In this document: positions 1 to 8,206 of the stretch, piece by piece
Numbering within the stretch: position 1 is the first letter of the stretch
Layout: each line of letters starts with the position of its first letter
NCBI GenBank assembly: GCA_934402375.1
Contig: CAKRUB010000004.1
Coordinates: 58,405 to 122,404, forward strand
DNA: 64,000 nucleotides
DNA from: an uncultured Acetatifactor sp.
GTDB lineage: Bacteria > Bacillota > Clostridia > Lachnospirales > Lachnospiraceae
Direction: 5' to 3'
Notes under the pieces: generated by a model
What the model was told of the DNA's origin: nothing
The model's database searches: none
The model's input: the letters and a program-made list of their open reading frames with translations, nothing else
Made by a program: the position numbers and the translations under genes

Positions 1-1
1 G

Positions 2-2437
2 AAGGAGCATGTATACAGGGTGCAGAATATTGCACTGCCCCAGATGTACTCCGATCAGGGTGGCAGTCTTAGTGTCGTAAGCACTGCACACAGAGATGGA
101 AGGGTATACATGGTGCTGCAGGTGTACGACTATGAAACCTACAGTGACAATGATTACCGTGTGATTTCCATGAAGGAAGACGGCACGGATGTGCAGATGG
201 CAACACTCGAGGTCGAGGTTGCAGACAACGGCGGAAATGCGGATGTGCCGGAGGACACGGACGACGGTACCACGGATGAAGGCAATACGGATAACGTTGA
301 TGACGGAATAGCTCTGCTGGATACAGAGGAAGCTGTGGCTATTGATCCCGGTTTCGGTGATGTGGGGGATTCTGGCGAAGAATCTACTTCCTATGAGTAT
401 TTTAACTACACTCGTTTTATTTTGGCTGGAGACGGAATGGTCTATGCCATGAAGAGCCATAGACTTGAGGACTGGTCAGATCCTGAAAATTATATTGAAG
501 AGCAGACCTACAGCCTTTGCTGCTGGAATGCGGACGGCAGCTTTGCATGGGAGACTGAGGTTCCGGGCATGGCGGGAAACACGGATACCGACACATGGAT
601 CTCTGTCAACAGCATGTATCAGGGTTCCGACGGCAATTTTTATCTGCTTGCTACCGAATATGCTGAAGAAAATGATACTTTTAAGATCAAAATCAATTTG
701 GATGGAACTGTCGGAGAGAGAGAGAAGCTTTCGGATGAGATAACAAAGCTGATCAATAACTATGACCAGCTCGTACCTCAGGATGACGGCTCCCTTTTCG
801 TAATTTTCCGAGATGAAGAGGACTGGACGAAGTCCTATTATACCACCTATGACATTGTGACAGACACTGTGGGAACACCAAAGGATTTCCCTTCAACAGT
901 CAGCTATATGTATGATTATAACGTGATGATGCCCGGAAAGTCCCATGATCTGATCTACACGGGAAACGGCGGCATTTACAGCTGGGATGAGGGAGCAGAG
1001 AACGGCGAGCTTCTGATGGATTATATCAACTCCGATCTCTATGTGGAGTCTCTGTACGGGCTTGTCGAGCTGACAAAGGATTCCTTCCTTGCGTTCTACG
1101 CTGAGGACTGGGAAACCGGAATGCAGGCGGGCATCTTTACCTATGTGGATCCGGCGGACATCAAGGATAAGGAAGTTCTTGTAATGGCGGGACGCTGGAT
1201 TGATTCTGATGTCAAGAAGCGTGTGATCGCCTATAACAGGAGCAGTCAGGATTACAGAATCACCCTGAAGGACTATAGCCAGTATAATTCCTATGACGAC
1301 TATCAGGCGGGACTTACAAAGCTGAACAGTGATATTACAACAGGCGGTATGCCGGATATTCTGATTTCAAATGATCTGCCGATCAGTAACTATATCTCCA
1401 AGGGACTGATCGCCAACATTGATGAGCTGATTAAGAACGACGAGGAGCTTTCCAAGGTAGAGTTTATGGAGAATGCTTTCGACGCATACCGTGTGAACGG
1501 AAAGCTGTACTATATCGTACCTGACTTCGAGGTTTACTCGATCATTGCAAAGAAGGCATGGGTCGGAGACCGGGAGAACTGGACGATGGAGGATATGCAG
1601 CAGGTATTGGCTGCTATGCCGGAGGGGGCAAAGGCATTTGGCGGAGATACAACTCGCAACCAGTTCATGTACATGGTGATGAGCTATTGCGGAAATCAGT
1701 TTGTGGACATATCGACCGGAAAATGCTCTTTCAATACACAGGACTTCATCTCCATGATGGAGTTTGCAAAGACGCTTCCCTCTGACACCGATTCGCAGGA
1801 TTATGACGATGATTACTGGAACAATTACTGGGAGAATTATCAGTCCCAGTACAGACAGGACAGAACGCTGATGATGCAGGTGAATTTCTATCAGTTTAGT
1901 CAGATGGCAAATTCCATCAACGGATACTTCGGTGAGCCGGTAAGCTTTGTAGGCTTCCCTACGGATACGGGAGAGGGTTCCTATATTATGAGCAGCCAGA
2001 CCTATGTGCTGTCGGCTAAGTCAAAGCATCTGGATGCGGCATGGGACTTCATGCGTTACTATCTGACGGATGAGTATCAGGATCAGGTGTATTACTTCCC
2101 GGTACAGAAGGAAAGGTTCTATGAGAAGTCCAAGGAGGCGACAGAGCGTCCTTACTGGGAGTATACGGATGAGAATGGCGAGACACAGAGAGAATACTAC
2201 GACCAGACAATCTATATCAACGGCGAAGATATTCCCTATGACCCTCTGAGTCAGGAACAGTTGGATGAGGTGATTCAGTTCATCGAGTCGGTGCATAACC
2301 CTTATTACTATAATGAGGAGATCATGACGATCATCAATGAGGAGATCGAAGCCTTCTTCTCGGGACAGAAGGAAGCACAGGCAGTGGCTGACATAATCCA
2401 GAGAAGGGCACAGATCTATGTGGACGAAAATCAATAA
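2..2437 (+). CDS. Extracellular solute-binding protein with large N-terminal domain (5' partial)
   Basis: The reading frame is open to the left edge, so the gene begins upstream; the first in-window start-like codon is the GTG at 20, but residues before it (KEHVYRV) continue the same protein. The first half (to about residue 380) has repeated short beta-strand units with Trp/Asp turns and looks like a beta-propeller, interrupted by a very acidic low-complexity stretch near residues 65-120. The second half (about 385-800) resembles the family 1 ABC substrate-binding fold: a VIAYNRSSQDYRI-type strand, a PDILISND segment, and the typical late WDFMRYYLTDEYQ helix. I infer a lipid-anchored carbohydrate- or peptide-binding protein; signal peptide, lipobox and transporter genes would lie outside the window. 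The fusion of a propeller-like part to a binding protein is unusual. Confidence 0.75.
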   Translation, partial: KEHVYRVQNIALPQMYSDQGGSLSVVSTAHRDGRVYMVLQVYDYETYSDNDYRVISMKEDGTDVQMATLEVEVADNGGNADVPEDTDDGTTDEGNTDNVDDGIALLDTEEAVAIDPGFGDVGDSGEESTSYEYFNYTRFILAGDGMVYAMKSHRLEDWSDPENYIEEQTYSLCCWNADGSFAWETEVPGMAGNTDTDTWISVNSMYQGSDGNFYLLATEYAEENDTFKIKINLDGTVGEREKLSDEITKLINNYDQLVPQDDGSLFVIFRDEEDWTKSYYTTYDIVTDTVGTPKDFPSTVSYMYDYNVMMPGKSHDLIYTGNGGIYSWDEGAENGELLMDYINSDLYVESLYGLVELTKDSFLAFYAEDWETGMQAGIFTYVDPADIKDKEVLVMAGRWIDSDVKKRVIAYNRSSQDYRITLKDYSQYNSYDDYQAGLTKLNSDITTGGMPDILISNDLPISNYISKGLIANIDELIKNDEELSKVEFMENAFDAYRVNGKLYYIVPDFEVYSIIAKKAWVGDRENWTMEDMQQVLAAMPEGAKAFGGDTTRNQFMYMVMSYCGNQFVDISTGKCSFNTQDFISMMEFAKTLPSDTDSQDYDDDYWNNYWENYQSQYRQDRTLMMQVNFYQFSQMANSINGYFGEPVSFVGFPTDTGEGSYIMSSQTYVLSAKSKHLDAAWDFMRYYLTDEYQDQVYYFPVQKERFYEKSKEATERPYWEYTDENGETQREYYDQTIYINGEDIPYDPLSQEQLDEVIQFIESVHNPYYYNEEIMTIINEEIEAFFSGQKEAQAVADIIQRRAQIYVDENQ

Positions 2438-2457
2438 AGAACAGTAAAGGATGAAAG

Positions 2458-2499
2458 AAAGCCCTTCGCAGGTTATTAGTCTGTGGAGGGCTTTTGACA
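2458..2499 (+). terminator. Intrinsic terminator after the solute-binding protein gene
   Basis: AAAGCCCT at 2458 pairs with AGGGCTTT near 2486-2494, with an inner CGCAG/CTGTG stem and a nine-base loop, followed by a short T run. It lies 20 bases past the stop codon and before the convergent metallopeptidase gene. Confidence 0.7.
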
Positions 2500-2544
2500 C
2501 CAGTATTATGTCAATATGCATGAATTTTGGGGTGAGCCTGTCAG

Positions 2545-2970
2545 TCAGGAAATCTGAATGGGGATTCCCTTCGCTTCAAGATAGTGCTCCAATGTCAGTT
2601 CATGGCCGTGTTCCCGCAGCCATTTCTTGTGGACGGCATAGTCCGGCATGATGGTTCCTACCATGTTCCAGAAATCCTTGGAATGATTCATATGTGTCAG
2701 GTGGCAAAGCTCGTGGACGACAACGTAGTCGAGGACGGCGGGCGGTGCGAAGATCAGTCGGTAGTTGAAGGAGAGCGTGCCGCGAGAGGAACAGCTTCCC
2801 CAGCGCGTCTTCTGGTCGCGTACGGTGATGGAGGTATAGCGACCGCCGGTCAGGCGGTGGTAATAGGCAACGCGCCGCTCGAGCTGTGCTCGTGCCGCAT
2901 TACGGTAGCGCCGCTCCAGTGCCTCCAGACGTTTTGTTTCTGCTTCCGTCAAATAGATGATCTGTGTCAT
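2545..2970 (-). CDS. YgjP-type zinc metallopeptidase (DUF45/M48-like)
   Basis: A 141-residue protein with the HEXXH-type zinc motif HELCH at residues 86-90 and a third ligand His at 96 in MNHSKDFW, preceded by the family hallmark KTRWGSCSSRG (residues 54-64) and FNYRL. This is the YgjP-like metallopeptidase domain (DUF45), near full length for stand-alone members. Family members are predicted intracellular metalloproteases with no well-established substrate. The start at 2970 (MTQIIYL) is chosen because GGGGA lies five bases upstream; the longer reading frame to 3066 runs through the hairpin leader at 2971-3068 and is probably not translated. It follows the CDF transporter gene on the same strand and may be co-transcribed. 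Confidence 0.85.
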   Translation of the reverse strand: MTQIIYLTEAETKRLEALERRYRNAARAQLERRVAYYHRLTGGRYTSITVRDQKTRWGSCSSRGTLSFNYRLIFAPPAVLDYVVVHELCHLTHMNHSKDFWNMVGTIMPDYAVHKKWLREHGHELTLEHYLEAKGIPIQIS

Positions 2971-3068
2971 AGTTTTCCCCATTTCCGCGCACGTTCTTTG
3001 CGCATAGCGAGTTTGTGTCAAGTGTGCGCAGACACAAATCTCGTGATTGAAAAATTTATTTTTCAATC
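2971..3068 (-). repeat. Three-hairpin leader element, copy A (hairpin-SD family)
   Basis: Read on the minus strand, three inverted repeats follow one another: GATTGAAAAAT/ATTTTTCAATC-like arms (3045-3068), TTTGTGTC/GACACAAA (3012-3038) and TGCGCAAAGAACGTGCGCG (about 2986-3004), then the SD block GAAATGGGGA and the start codon of the metallopeptidase. Copy B at 7040-7137 has the same order and near-identical arms, with most differences in loops, which argues for a conserved structure. See the finding on this family. Confidence 0.8.
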
Positions 3069-3083
3069 TTTCCTTTCAGATGT

Positions 3084-4250
3084 TTATGCCATCTTTTTAT
3101 CCACATCAATTACTGTATAATAATTAGGGTTCTTTTCCTGTAATTTCCGCTGGATCAGGTCGGCCAGCTCTTTGTCAGACATGACGTAATCATAGGGAGT
3201 TACCACATCGAAGATCAGATTCGTATGTGTCGGTCCTGTCACAATGCGGAAATCATGCATTGTCAGTGTGGGATCAATCGCCTGTAAGCATTGCACCGTC
3301 AGTTCCCGCAGACGGTCTGTTTCCACATCGCCGACCTGAACAGGATCCATATGGATTACAGCGTGACAGTCTAAGGTATTTCGCAATTCATGTTCGATTG
3401 TGTCAATCACATCGTGCAGTGTGAGGATGTTGCCGTCGGCGGGTACTTCCGCGTGCAGGGAAATCAGGACGCGGCCGGGACCGTAGTTATGTACGATGAG
3501 GTCGTGTACCCCGATGACTTCTTTATGTGCAGTGACGATATCCGTCACCCGCTGGACAAATTCCGGGTCGGGAGCCTGACCGAGCAGAGGACTGATGGTA
3601 TCCTTTGCGGCGCCGAAGCCGGAATAGCAGATGAAGAGACCGACGAGGATACCGCACCAGCCGTCGATGCTTAAGCCGCTGAAATGAGCGACGAGCGTTG
3701 AAATCAGGACTGCGGATGTCGCCAGAACATCGCTCAGGGAGTCCGTGGCGGTTGCGAGCATGGCGGAGGAGCCAAAGCGCTTGCCGAGACTGTGATTATA
3801 GAAATACATATAACATTTGGCGAGGATGGACACAATCAGAATGACAAGTATGACAGGGGAAAAGCTCAGCTCATTAGGGTGCAGAATTTTCGTGAACGAG
3901 CTTTTTAACAACTCCAGTCCCATCAGCAGAATGATGACAGCCACAAGCAGCCCGGAGATATATTCGATCCGTCCGTGTCCGAAGGGATGATCCGGGTCTG
4001 GCTTTTGTCCCGCCATGCGAAAGCCGATCAGGGTAATGATCGAGGAGCCGGCGTCGGAGAGGTTATTGAAGGCATCGGCGGTGATGGCAATGGAGTTGCT
4101 GATCAGCCCGGCGATGAATTTCCCGGTGAAAAGGCACAGATTCAGAAAGATGCCGACTGCGCCGCATAACATGCCGTAGGACTGCCTTACGGAGGGACTT
4201 TGTGTGTTGGTTCTATCTTTAATAAAGAGCTTTGAAAGTAATGTCACCAT
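3084..4250 (-). CDS. Cation diffusion facilitator (CDF) family metal transporter
   Basis: A 388-residue membrane protein with the CDF pattern: about six transmembrane helices in the first 220 residues, the metal-site motif DAFNNLSDAGSS in helix II, the conserved HPFGHGRIEYISGL segment, a second acidic site ATATDSLSDVLATS in helix V, and a cytoplasmic C-terminal domain with HDLIVHNYGPGRVLISLHAEVP. CDF proteins export Zn, Fe, Mn or related divalent ions by proton antiport; the metal here cannot be told. It is divergent from gpmI across a 239-base gap and precedes the metallopeptidase on the same strand. Full length for the family (MMT1/YdfM-like, long form). Confidence 0.92.
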   Translation of the reverse strand: MVTLLSKLFIKDRTNTQSPSVRQSYGMLCGAVGIFLNLCLFTGKFIAGLISNSIAITADAFNNLSDAGSSIITLIGFRMAGQKPDPDHPFGHGRIEYISGLLVAVIILLMGLELLKSSFTKILHPNELSFSPVILVILIVSILAKCYMYFYNHSLGKRFGSSAMLATATDSLSDVLATSAVLISTLVAHFSGLSIDGWCGILVGLFICYSGFGAAKDTISPLLGQAPDPEFVQRVTDIVTAHKEVIGVHDLIVHNYGPGRVLISLHAEVPADGNILTLHDVIDTIEHELRNTLDCHAVIHMDPVQVGDVETDRLRELTVQCLQAIDPTLTMHDFRIVTGPTHTNLIFDVVTPYDYVMSDKELADLIQRKLQEKNPNYYTVIDVDKKMA

Positions 4251-4367
4251 TTTGCATACCTCTTTTTCTGTAAACTTTGCAATTTATCTGTAAAGTTTCT
4301 AATCAGTATAGCAAGAAATATGAGAAAAAGCAATTATGTATCGAGAAAAATTCCCTATGGCTTGCTA

Positions 4368-4396
4368 TTGCACGGATTTCCAAAACATGATATAGT
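4368..4396 (+). promoter_or_regulatory. Sigma-A-like promoter for gpmI
   Basis: TTGCAC at 4368-4373, a 17-base spacer, and TATAGT at 4391-4396. Downstream, GTTCCGG and CCGGAAC (about 4420-4443) form a leader hairpin before the SD. Confidence 0.6.
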
Positions 4397-4489
4397 GTGG
4401 AAGCAGCGAATATGCTTTTTGTTCCGGGCGATTACAGCCGGAACGGACAGTTGCACCTGATAAAATATATATAAGGAGAGATGAGATAT

Positions 4490-6034
4490 ATGAGCAGAAG
4501 ACCGGTTGTTTTGATGATTCTTGACGGCTATGGACTGAATGATAAGGTCGAAGGAAATGCGATTGCACAGGCAAAGACACCTGTGATGGATCAGTTGATG
4601 AAGGAATGTCCGTGGGTGCGCGGAAACGCCAGCGGAATGGCAGTCGGACTTCCCGAGGGTCAGATGGGAAATTCCGAGGTGGGACATCTCAACATGGGTG
4701 CAGGACGTATCGTGTATCAGGAGCTTACCCGTATTACCAAGGAAATTCAGGACGGAACCTTCTTTGAAAATCCGGCGCTGGTGAAGGCAGTTGAGAACTG
4801 CAAGAAGAATGGCAGTGCGCTTCATCTGATGGGACTGCTCTCTGACGGTGGTGTACACAGCCACAACACCCATCTGTATGCGCTTCTGGAGCTTGCCAAG
4901 AGACACGGTCTGGAGAAGGTTTATGTACATTGCTTCCTCGACGGACGTGATACTCCTCCCGCAAGCGGCAAGGAGTATGCGGAGGCTCTGAACAAGGAGA
5001 TGGAGAAGATCGGAGTCGGCAGGATTGCATCCGTTATGGGACGTTATTACGCGATGGATCGTGACAACAACTATGACCGTGTCAAGCTCGCATACGATGC
5101 AATGACCAAGGGAGAGGGACTGACCGCTGCCTGCGGCATCTGCGCGATTCAGGAATCCTATGACCGCAAGGAGACGGATGAATTTGTAAAGCCTACCGTT
5201 GTCGTAGAGGATGGAAAGCCTGTCGCTACGGTTCAGGATGGCGATTCTGTGATCTTCTTCAACTTCCGTCCCGACCGTGCGCGTGAGATCACCAGAGCAT
5301 TCTGCGACGATGATTTCAAGGGCTTTGACAGAGGCGCACGCAAGCAGATCACTTATGTATGCTTCTCTGACTATGACCCGACGATTCTGAACAAGGATGT
5401 TGCGTTCCATAAGATCGCTGTGACGAATACCTTCGGCGAGTGGCTTGCTGCTAACAACCTCAAGCAGGCGCGTATCGCGGAGACGGAGAAGTATGCGCAT
5501 GTTACCTTCTTCTTCAACGGCGGTGTGGAGGCTCCGAATGCCGGCGAGGATAGAATCCTCGTAAATTCGCCTAAGGACGTTGCTACCTACGACCTCAAGC
5601 CCCAGATGAGTGCACCCGAGGTCTGTGAGAAGCTCTGTGGAGCGATCCGTTCGGACAAGTATGATGTGATCGTTATCAACTTTGCAAATCCCGACATGGT
5701 AGGACATACCGGTGTGCTGCCTGCTGCCATCAAGGCAATCGAGACCGTGGACGAGTGTGTCGGCAAGGCAGTGGCTGCGGTCAAGGAAGTCGGCGGCGTT
5801 ATGTTCATCTGCGCTGACCACGGCAATGCGGAGCAGCTGATCGATTACGAAACCGGCGAACCTCACACGGCACACACGACAAACCAGGTGCCTTTCGTTC
5901 TTGTCAACTATGATGAGGGCTTCGGTCTCAGAGAGGGCGGATGCCTTGCGGACATTATCCCTACCCTGATCGAGATCATGGGCATGAAGCAGCCTGCCGA
6001 AATGACCGGAAAGTCTCTGCTTGTCAGAAAGTAA
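4490..6034 (+). CDS. gpmI: 2,3-bisphosphoglycerate-independent phosphoglycerate mutase
   Basis: Interconverts 3- and 2-phosphoglycerate in glycolysis, using two Mn ions and a phosphoserine intermediate. The 514-residue protein has the N-terminal LMILDGYG metal motif, catalytic Ser62 in GQMGNSEVGHLN, the HCFLDGRDTPP segment, FNFRPDRAREI, and the C-terminal metal motif FICADHGNAEQL with TAHTTNQVPF; all are intact and length is normal. AAGGAG at 4473-4478 is too close to the ATG at 4481 (2-3 bases) but correctly spaced for the ATG at 4490, so the start MSRRPVV is preferred. Single-gene unit with its own promoter. Confidence 0.97.
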   Translation: MSRRPVVLMILDGYGLNDKVEGNAIAQAKTPVMDQLMKECPWVRGNASGMAVGLPEGQMGNSEVGHLNMGAGRIVYQELTRITKEIQDGTFFENPALVKAVENCKKNGSALHLMGLLSDGGVHSHNTHLYALLELAKRHGLEKVYVHCFLDGRDTPPASGKEYAEALNKEMEKIGVGRIASVMGRYYAMDRDNNYDRVKLAYDAMTKGEGLTAACGICAIQESYDRKETDEFVKPTVVVEDGKPVATVQDGDSVIFFNFRPDRAREITRAFCDDDFKGFDRGARKQITYVCFSDYDPTILNKDVAFHKIAVTNTFGEWLAANNLKQARIAETEKYAHVTFFFNGGVEAPNAGEDRILVNSPKDVATYDLKPQMSAPEVCEKLCGAIRSDKYDVIVINFANPDMVGHTGVLPAAIKAIETVDECVGKAVAAVKEVGGVMFICADHGNAEQLIDYETGEPHTAHTTNQVPFVLVNYDEGFGLREGGCLADIIPTLIEIMGMKQPAEMTGKSLLVRK

Positions 6035-6139
6035 GAGTAGCAAGGCAGTAAGGACGAGCAGGCTATACAGACCGGTGGGAGTCAGCGTGCCGGCATCAGC
6101 CCGCTTTGCTCCAAACCGTGCGTGTTTAAATTTATGGAT

Positions 6140-6171
6140 ACAGGAGCCGGACAAATTTGTCCGGTTCCTGT
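6140..6171. other. Perfect-arm hairpin without a clear T tract
   Basis: ACAGGAGCCGGACAAA pairs almost perfectly with TTTGTCCGGTTCCTGT immediately downstream of gpmI. The plus side continues TAAAAATG rather than a T run, so it is at best an atypical terminator or an RNA 3'-end stabiliser for gpmI. Confidence 0.5.
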
Positions 6172-6383
6172 AAAAATGAAACGAAAATCTGATGTTCTGA
6201 AAATCTGTAAATATTCATAATTATTCAACAAAGAAATCCCAAACAAGGTCAACAAATTTTCTTCCCGCTATGTACATGCACGATTTCCTTTACTTGCTTA
6301 TCCCATTGATATAATCAAGAAACCGGGGCAAAAGTCTTATTTGTCTGAAATTGTCCGAATTGTTTTCAAGGTTTCGGAACCAT
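6172..6383. other. AT-rich spacer, no recognisable gene
   Basis: Both strands are closed by frequent stops; a TATAAT at 6310-6315 lacks a convincing -35 box. I see nothing else that can be supported here. Confidence 0.5.
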
Positions 6384-6497
6384 GTTGTGCTAAGTGTCGG
6401 CCAAACAGCTAAGAGCATTCGCACAAATCTTTAACTCGCTACGCTCAAACAGGCGTCTTTGAGCTCATAACGCTTTTTAGTCGCCACTAAGCACAAC
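6384..6497. mobile_element. 114-bp MITE-like inverted-repeat element
   Basis: Left end GTTGTGCTAAGTGTCGGC and the reverse complement of the right end, GTTGTGCTTAGTGGCGAC, match at 15 of 18 positions. An inner perfect stem GCTCAAA/TTTGAGC is centred near 6452. No ORF is present. The ends share GTTGTGC with the 140-bp family seen four times elsewhere in the window, suggesting related non-autonomous elements or structured RNAs. Confidence 0.65.
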
Positions 6498-6603
6498 TAT
6501 AGGTCCCTACACATTCAAACAATTCGGGCAATTTCATCCTATCGGAGCTTTTGACTCTAGTATCAAGGTCTATACATGCGGAAAAGGAGGTGAGGGAGAA
6601 AGT

Positions 6604-6779
6604 GCATGTACGACCGCTGGGACTGTACCTGCGGAAAAGGAAGCGGGGAAAGATGCGCATGTACAGCCGCTGAAACTGTATGTGCGGAAAGGGAAGCGGG
6701 GGAGGATGCGCATGTACAACTGCGGAAACTGTACGTGCGGGAAAGGGAAGAGCGAGGGAAAACGCATGTACACTGGCAG
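6604..6779. repeat. 53-bp minisatellite, three units plus a partial
   Basis: The anchor GCATGTAC recurs at 6604, 6657, 6710 and 6764, giving periods of 53, 53 and 54 bases. Each unit continues with a GACTGTAC-like block, TGCGG and a purine-rich tail. GCATGTAC and the later GTACGTGC-type block can pair within a unit. Short ORFs on both strands here simply read the repeat. Confidence 0.8.
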
Positions 6780-6835
6780 AATGAGGGAAAATTGAAGGTT
6801 GCTAATGAGGGAAAATGACAATATACTCAAAATAG

Positions 6836-6977
6836 ATGTTATAATAACCTTATTCTAAAACAGAAAGCGTCCGGATGGACATTAATACCATGGTTGAGAA
6901 ACAATCATGTTATAATAACCTTATTCTAAAACAGAAAGCGTCCGGATGGACATTAATACCATGATTGAGAAACAATC
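6836..6977. repeat. 71-bp perfect tandem duplication
   Basis: Bases 6836-6906 and 6907-6977 differ at a single position (catGgttgag versus catGattgag). Each copy contains GTCC-GGAT-GGAC and a larger inverted repeat CATGATTG/CAATCATG; the sole difference makes the second copy's stem perfect, the first having a G-T pair. A third partial start (ATGGTATAGT) follows. Confidence 0.9.
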
Positions 6978-7039
6978 ATGGTATAGTATATCTGGGAAGA
7001 ACTAAACTGGCATGTGAGAACAATTTGAAAGGAAGATAA

Positions 7040-7137
7040 GATTGAAAAATAAGATTTTTCAATCGCGGGATTTGTGTCTGCGCGCACTTGACACAAACTC
7101 GATATGCGCAAAAAGCGTGCGCAGAAATGAGGAAAAG
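7040..7137 (+). repeat. Three-hairpin leader element, copy B (hairpin-SD family)
   Basis: Arms GATTGAAAAAT/ATTTTTCAATC (7040-7064), TTTGTGTC/GACACAAA (7071-7097) and TGCGCA/TGCGCA (7105-7123), then GAAATGAGGA as SD and the ATG of the reductase at 7138. Same architecture as copy A before the metallopeptidase. Confidence 0.8.
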
Positions 7138-8160
7138 ATGGTAAAGGTCAGACTTGGTAAAACGGAAATTATAGCGGGTAAGAATTCCTTTGGGGCGCTG
7201 CCGATCCAGCGTATCTCGCAGGAAGATGCAGTGAAGCTTCTGCGGAAGGCTTATGAGCATGGGGTGACTTTCTATGACACGGCGCGTTTTTACACGGACA
7301 GTGAGGAGAAGCTCGGGGCGGCGTTCGAGGGAATGCGCGATAAGGTAATTATCGCAACGAAGACCGGGGCGACGACGGCGGAGGGGTTCTGGAAGGATTT
7401 GCATACCTCGCTGGGGAATCTGCGCACGGATTACATTGATCTTTATCAGTTCCACAATCCTGCGTTCTGTCCGAAGCCGGGCGACGGAACGGGGTTATAT
7501 GAGGCGATGCTGGAAGCCAGAGACAAGGGAATGATCCGGCATATCGGTATTACCAATCACCGGTTAAATGTGGCGCATGAGGCGGTAGAGAGCGGGCTGT
7601 ATGAGACCCTGCAGTTTCCGTTCTGCTATCTGGCGACAGAGAAGGACATCGAGCTGGTTGAAAAGTGCAGGAAGGCAGATATGGGCTTTATTGCCATGAA
7701 GGCACTGTCGGGTGGGCTGATCACAAATTCGGCGGCAGCCTACGCATTTCTGGCGCAGTATGATAATGTCCTGCCAATATGGGGTGTACAGCGGGAGAAG
7801 GAGTTGGACGAATTTCTCTCGTATATTGAAAATCCACCGGAGATGAATGAGGAGCTGGCGGCGGTTATAGCGCATGACAGGGAGCAGCTTCTTGGCGATT
7901 TCTGCCGCGGCTGCGGCTATTGTATGCCCTGTCCTGCCGGAATTGAGATCAATAATTGTGCGCGTATGAGTCTGATGATACGCAGAGCGCCTTCGGCAGC
8001 GCAGCTGACACCCGAAATGCAGGAGAAAATGAAGCGCATCGAGAACTGTCTGCACTGCGGGAAATGTAAGTCGAAATGTCCTTACGGATTGGATACGCCG
8101 ACGCTGTTGGAGAAGAATTACAAGGACTATTGTGAGATCCTTGCCGGCAAGGCATATTGA
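7138..8160 (+). CDS. Aldo/keto reductase with C-terminal 4Fe-4S domain
   Basis: A 340-residue protein. Residues 1-250 are an aldo/keto reductase barrel with the expected FYDTARFY (Asp/Tyr), ATKTG (Lys) and YIDLYQFHN (His) catalytic positions. Residues about 258-330 add two ferredoxin-like Cys clusters: [11 protein letters not shown] and [12 protein letters not shown]. Such AKR-ferredoxin fusions are common in anaerobes and presumably take electrons from Fe-S carriers; the substrate is unknown. Start 7138 is chosen since GAGGA lies five bases upstream; the 32 codons before it run through the hairpin leader. It lies 46 bases before the nucleoside phosphorylase gene. Confidence 0.92.
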   Translation: MVKVRLGKTEIIAGKNSFGALPIQRISQEDAVKLLRKAYEHGVTFYDTARFYTDSEEKLGAAFEGMRDKVIIATKTGATTAEGFWKDLHTSLGNLRTDYIDLYQFHNPAFCPKPGDGTGLYEAMLEARDKGMIRHIGITNHRLNVAHEAVESGLYETLQFPFCYLATEKDIELVEKCRKADMGFIAMKALSGGLITNSAAAYAFLAQYDNVLPIWGVQREKELDEFLSYIENPPEMNEELAAVIAHDREQLLGDFCRGCGYCMPCPAGIEINNCARMSLMIRRAPSAAQLTPEMQEKMKRIENCLHCGKCKSKCPYGLDTPTLLEKNYKDYCEILAGKAY

Positions 8161-8180
8161 GGACGGGGAGTCTTGGAAGA

Positions 8181-8206
8181 ATATGTGCAGAAATGGAGAT
8201 AACTCT
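8181..8206 (+). promoter_or_regulatory. Partial hairpin-SD leader before pdp
   Basis: Contains only the 3' half of the recurring leader, TGTGCAGAAATGGAGATAAC, directly before the ATG at 8207. The 5' arm of the TGCGCA hairpin is absent, so this may be a degenerate copy. Confidence 0.4.

Noticed and set aside
2545..3066. N-terminal extension of the metallopeptidase through the hairpin leader
   Set aside because: The extra residues translate a repeat whose second copy is read in a different frame at 7042, so they are unlikely to be protein.
4355..6154. 599-codon open frame on the minus strand across gpmI
   Set aside because: It is the complement of an intact, fully conserved gpmI; its protein has no domain logic and is rich in Leu/His/Arg as expected of a shadow frame.
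6570..6830. Short frames on both strands in the minisatellite
   Set aside because: Periodic translation of the 53-bp repeat with no SD on either strand.
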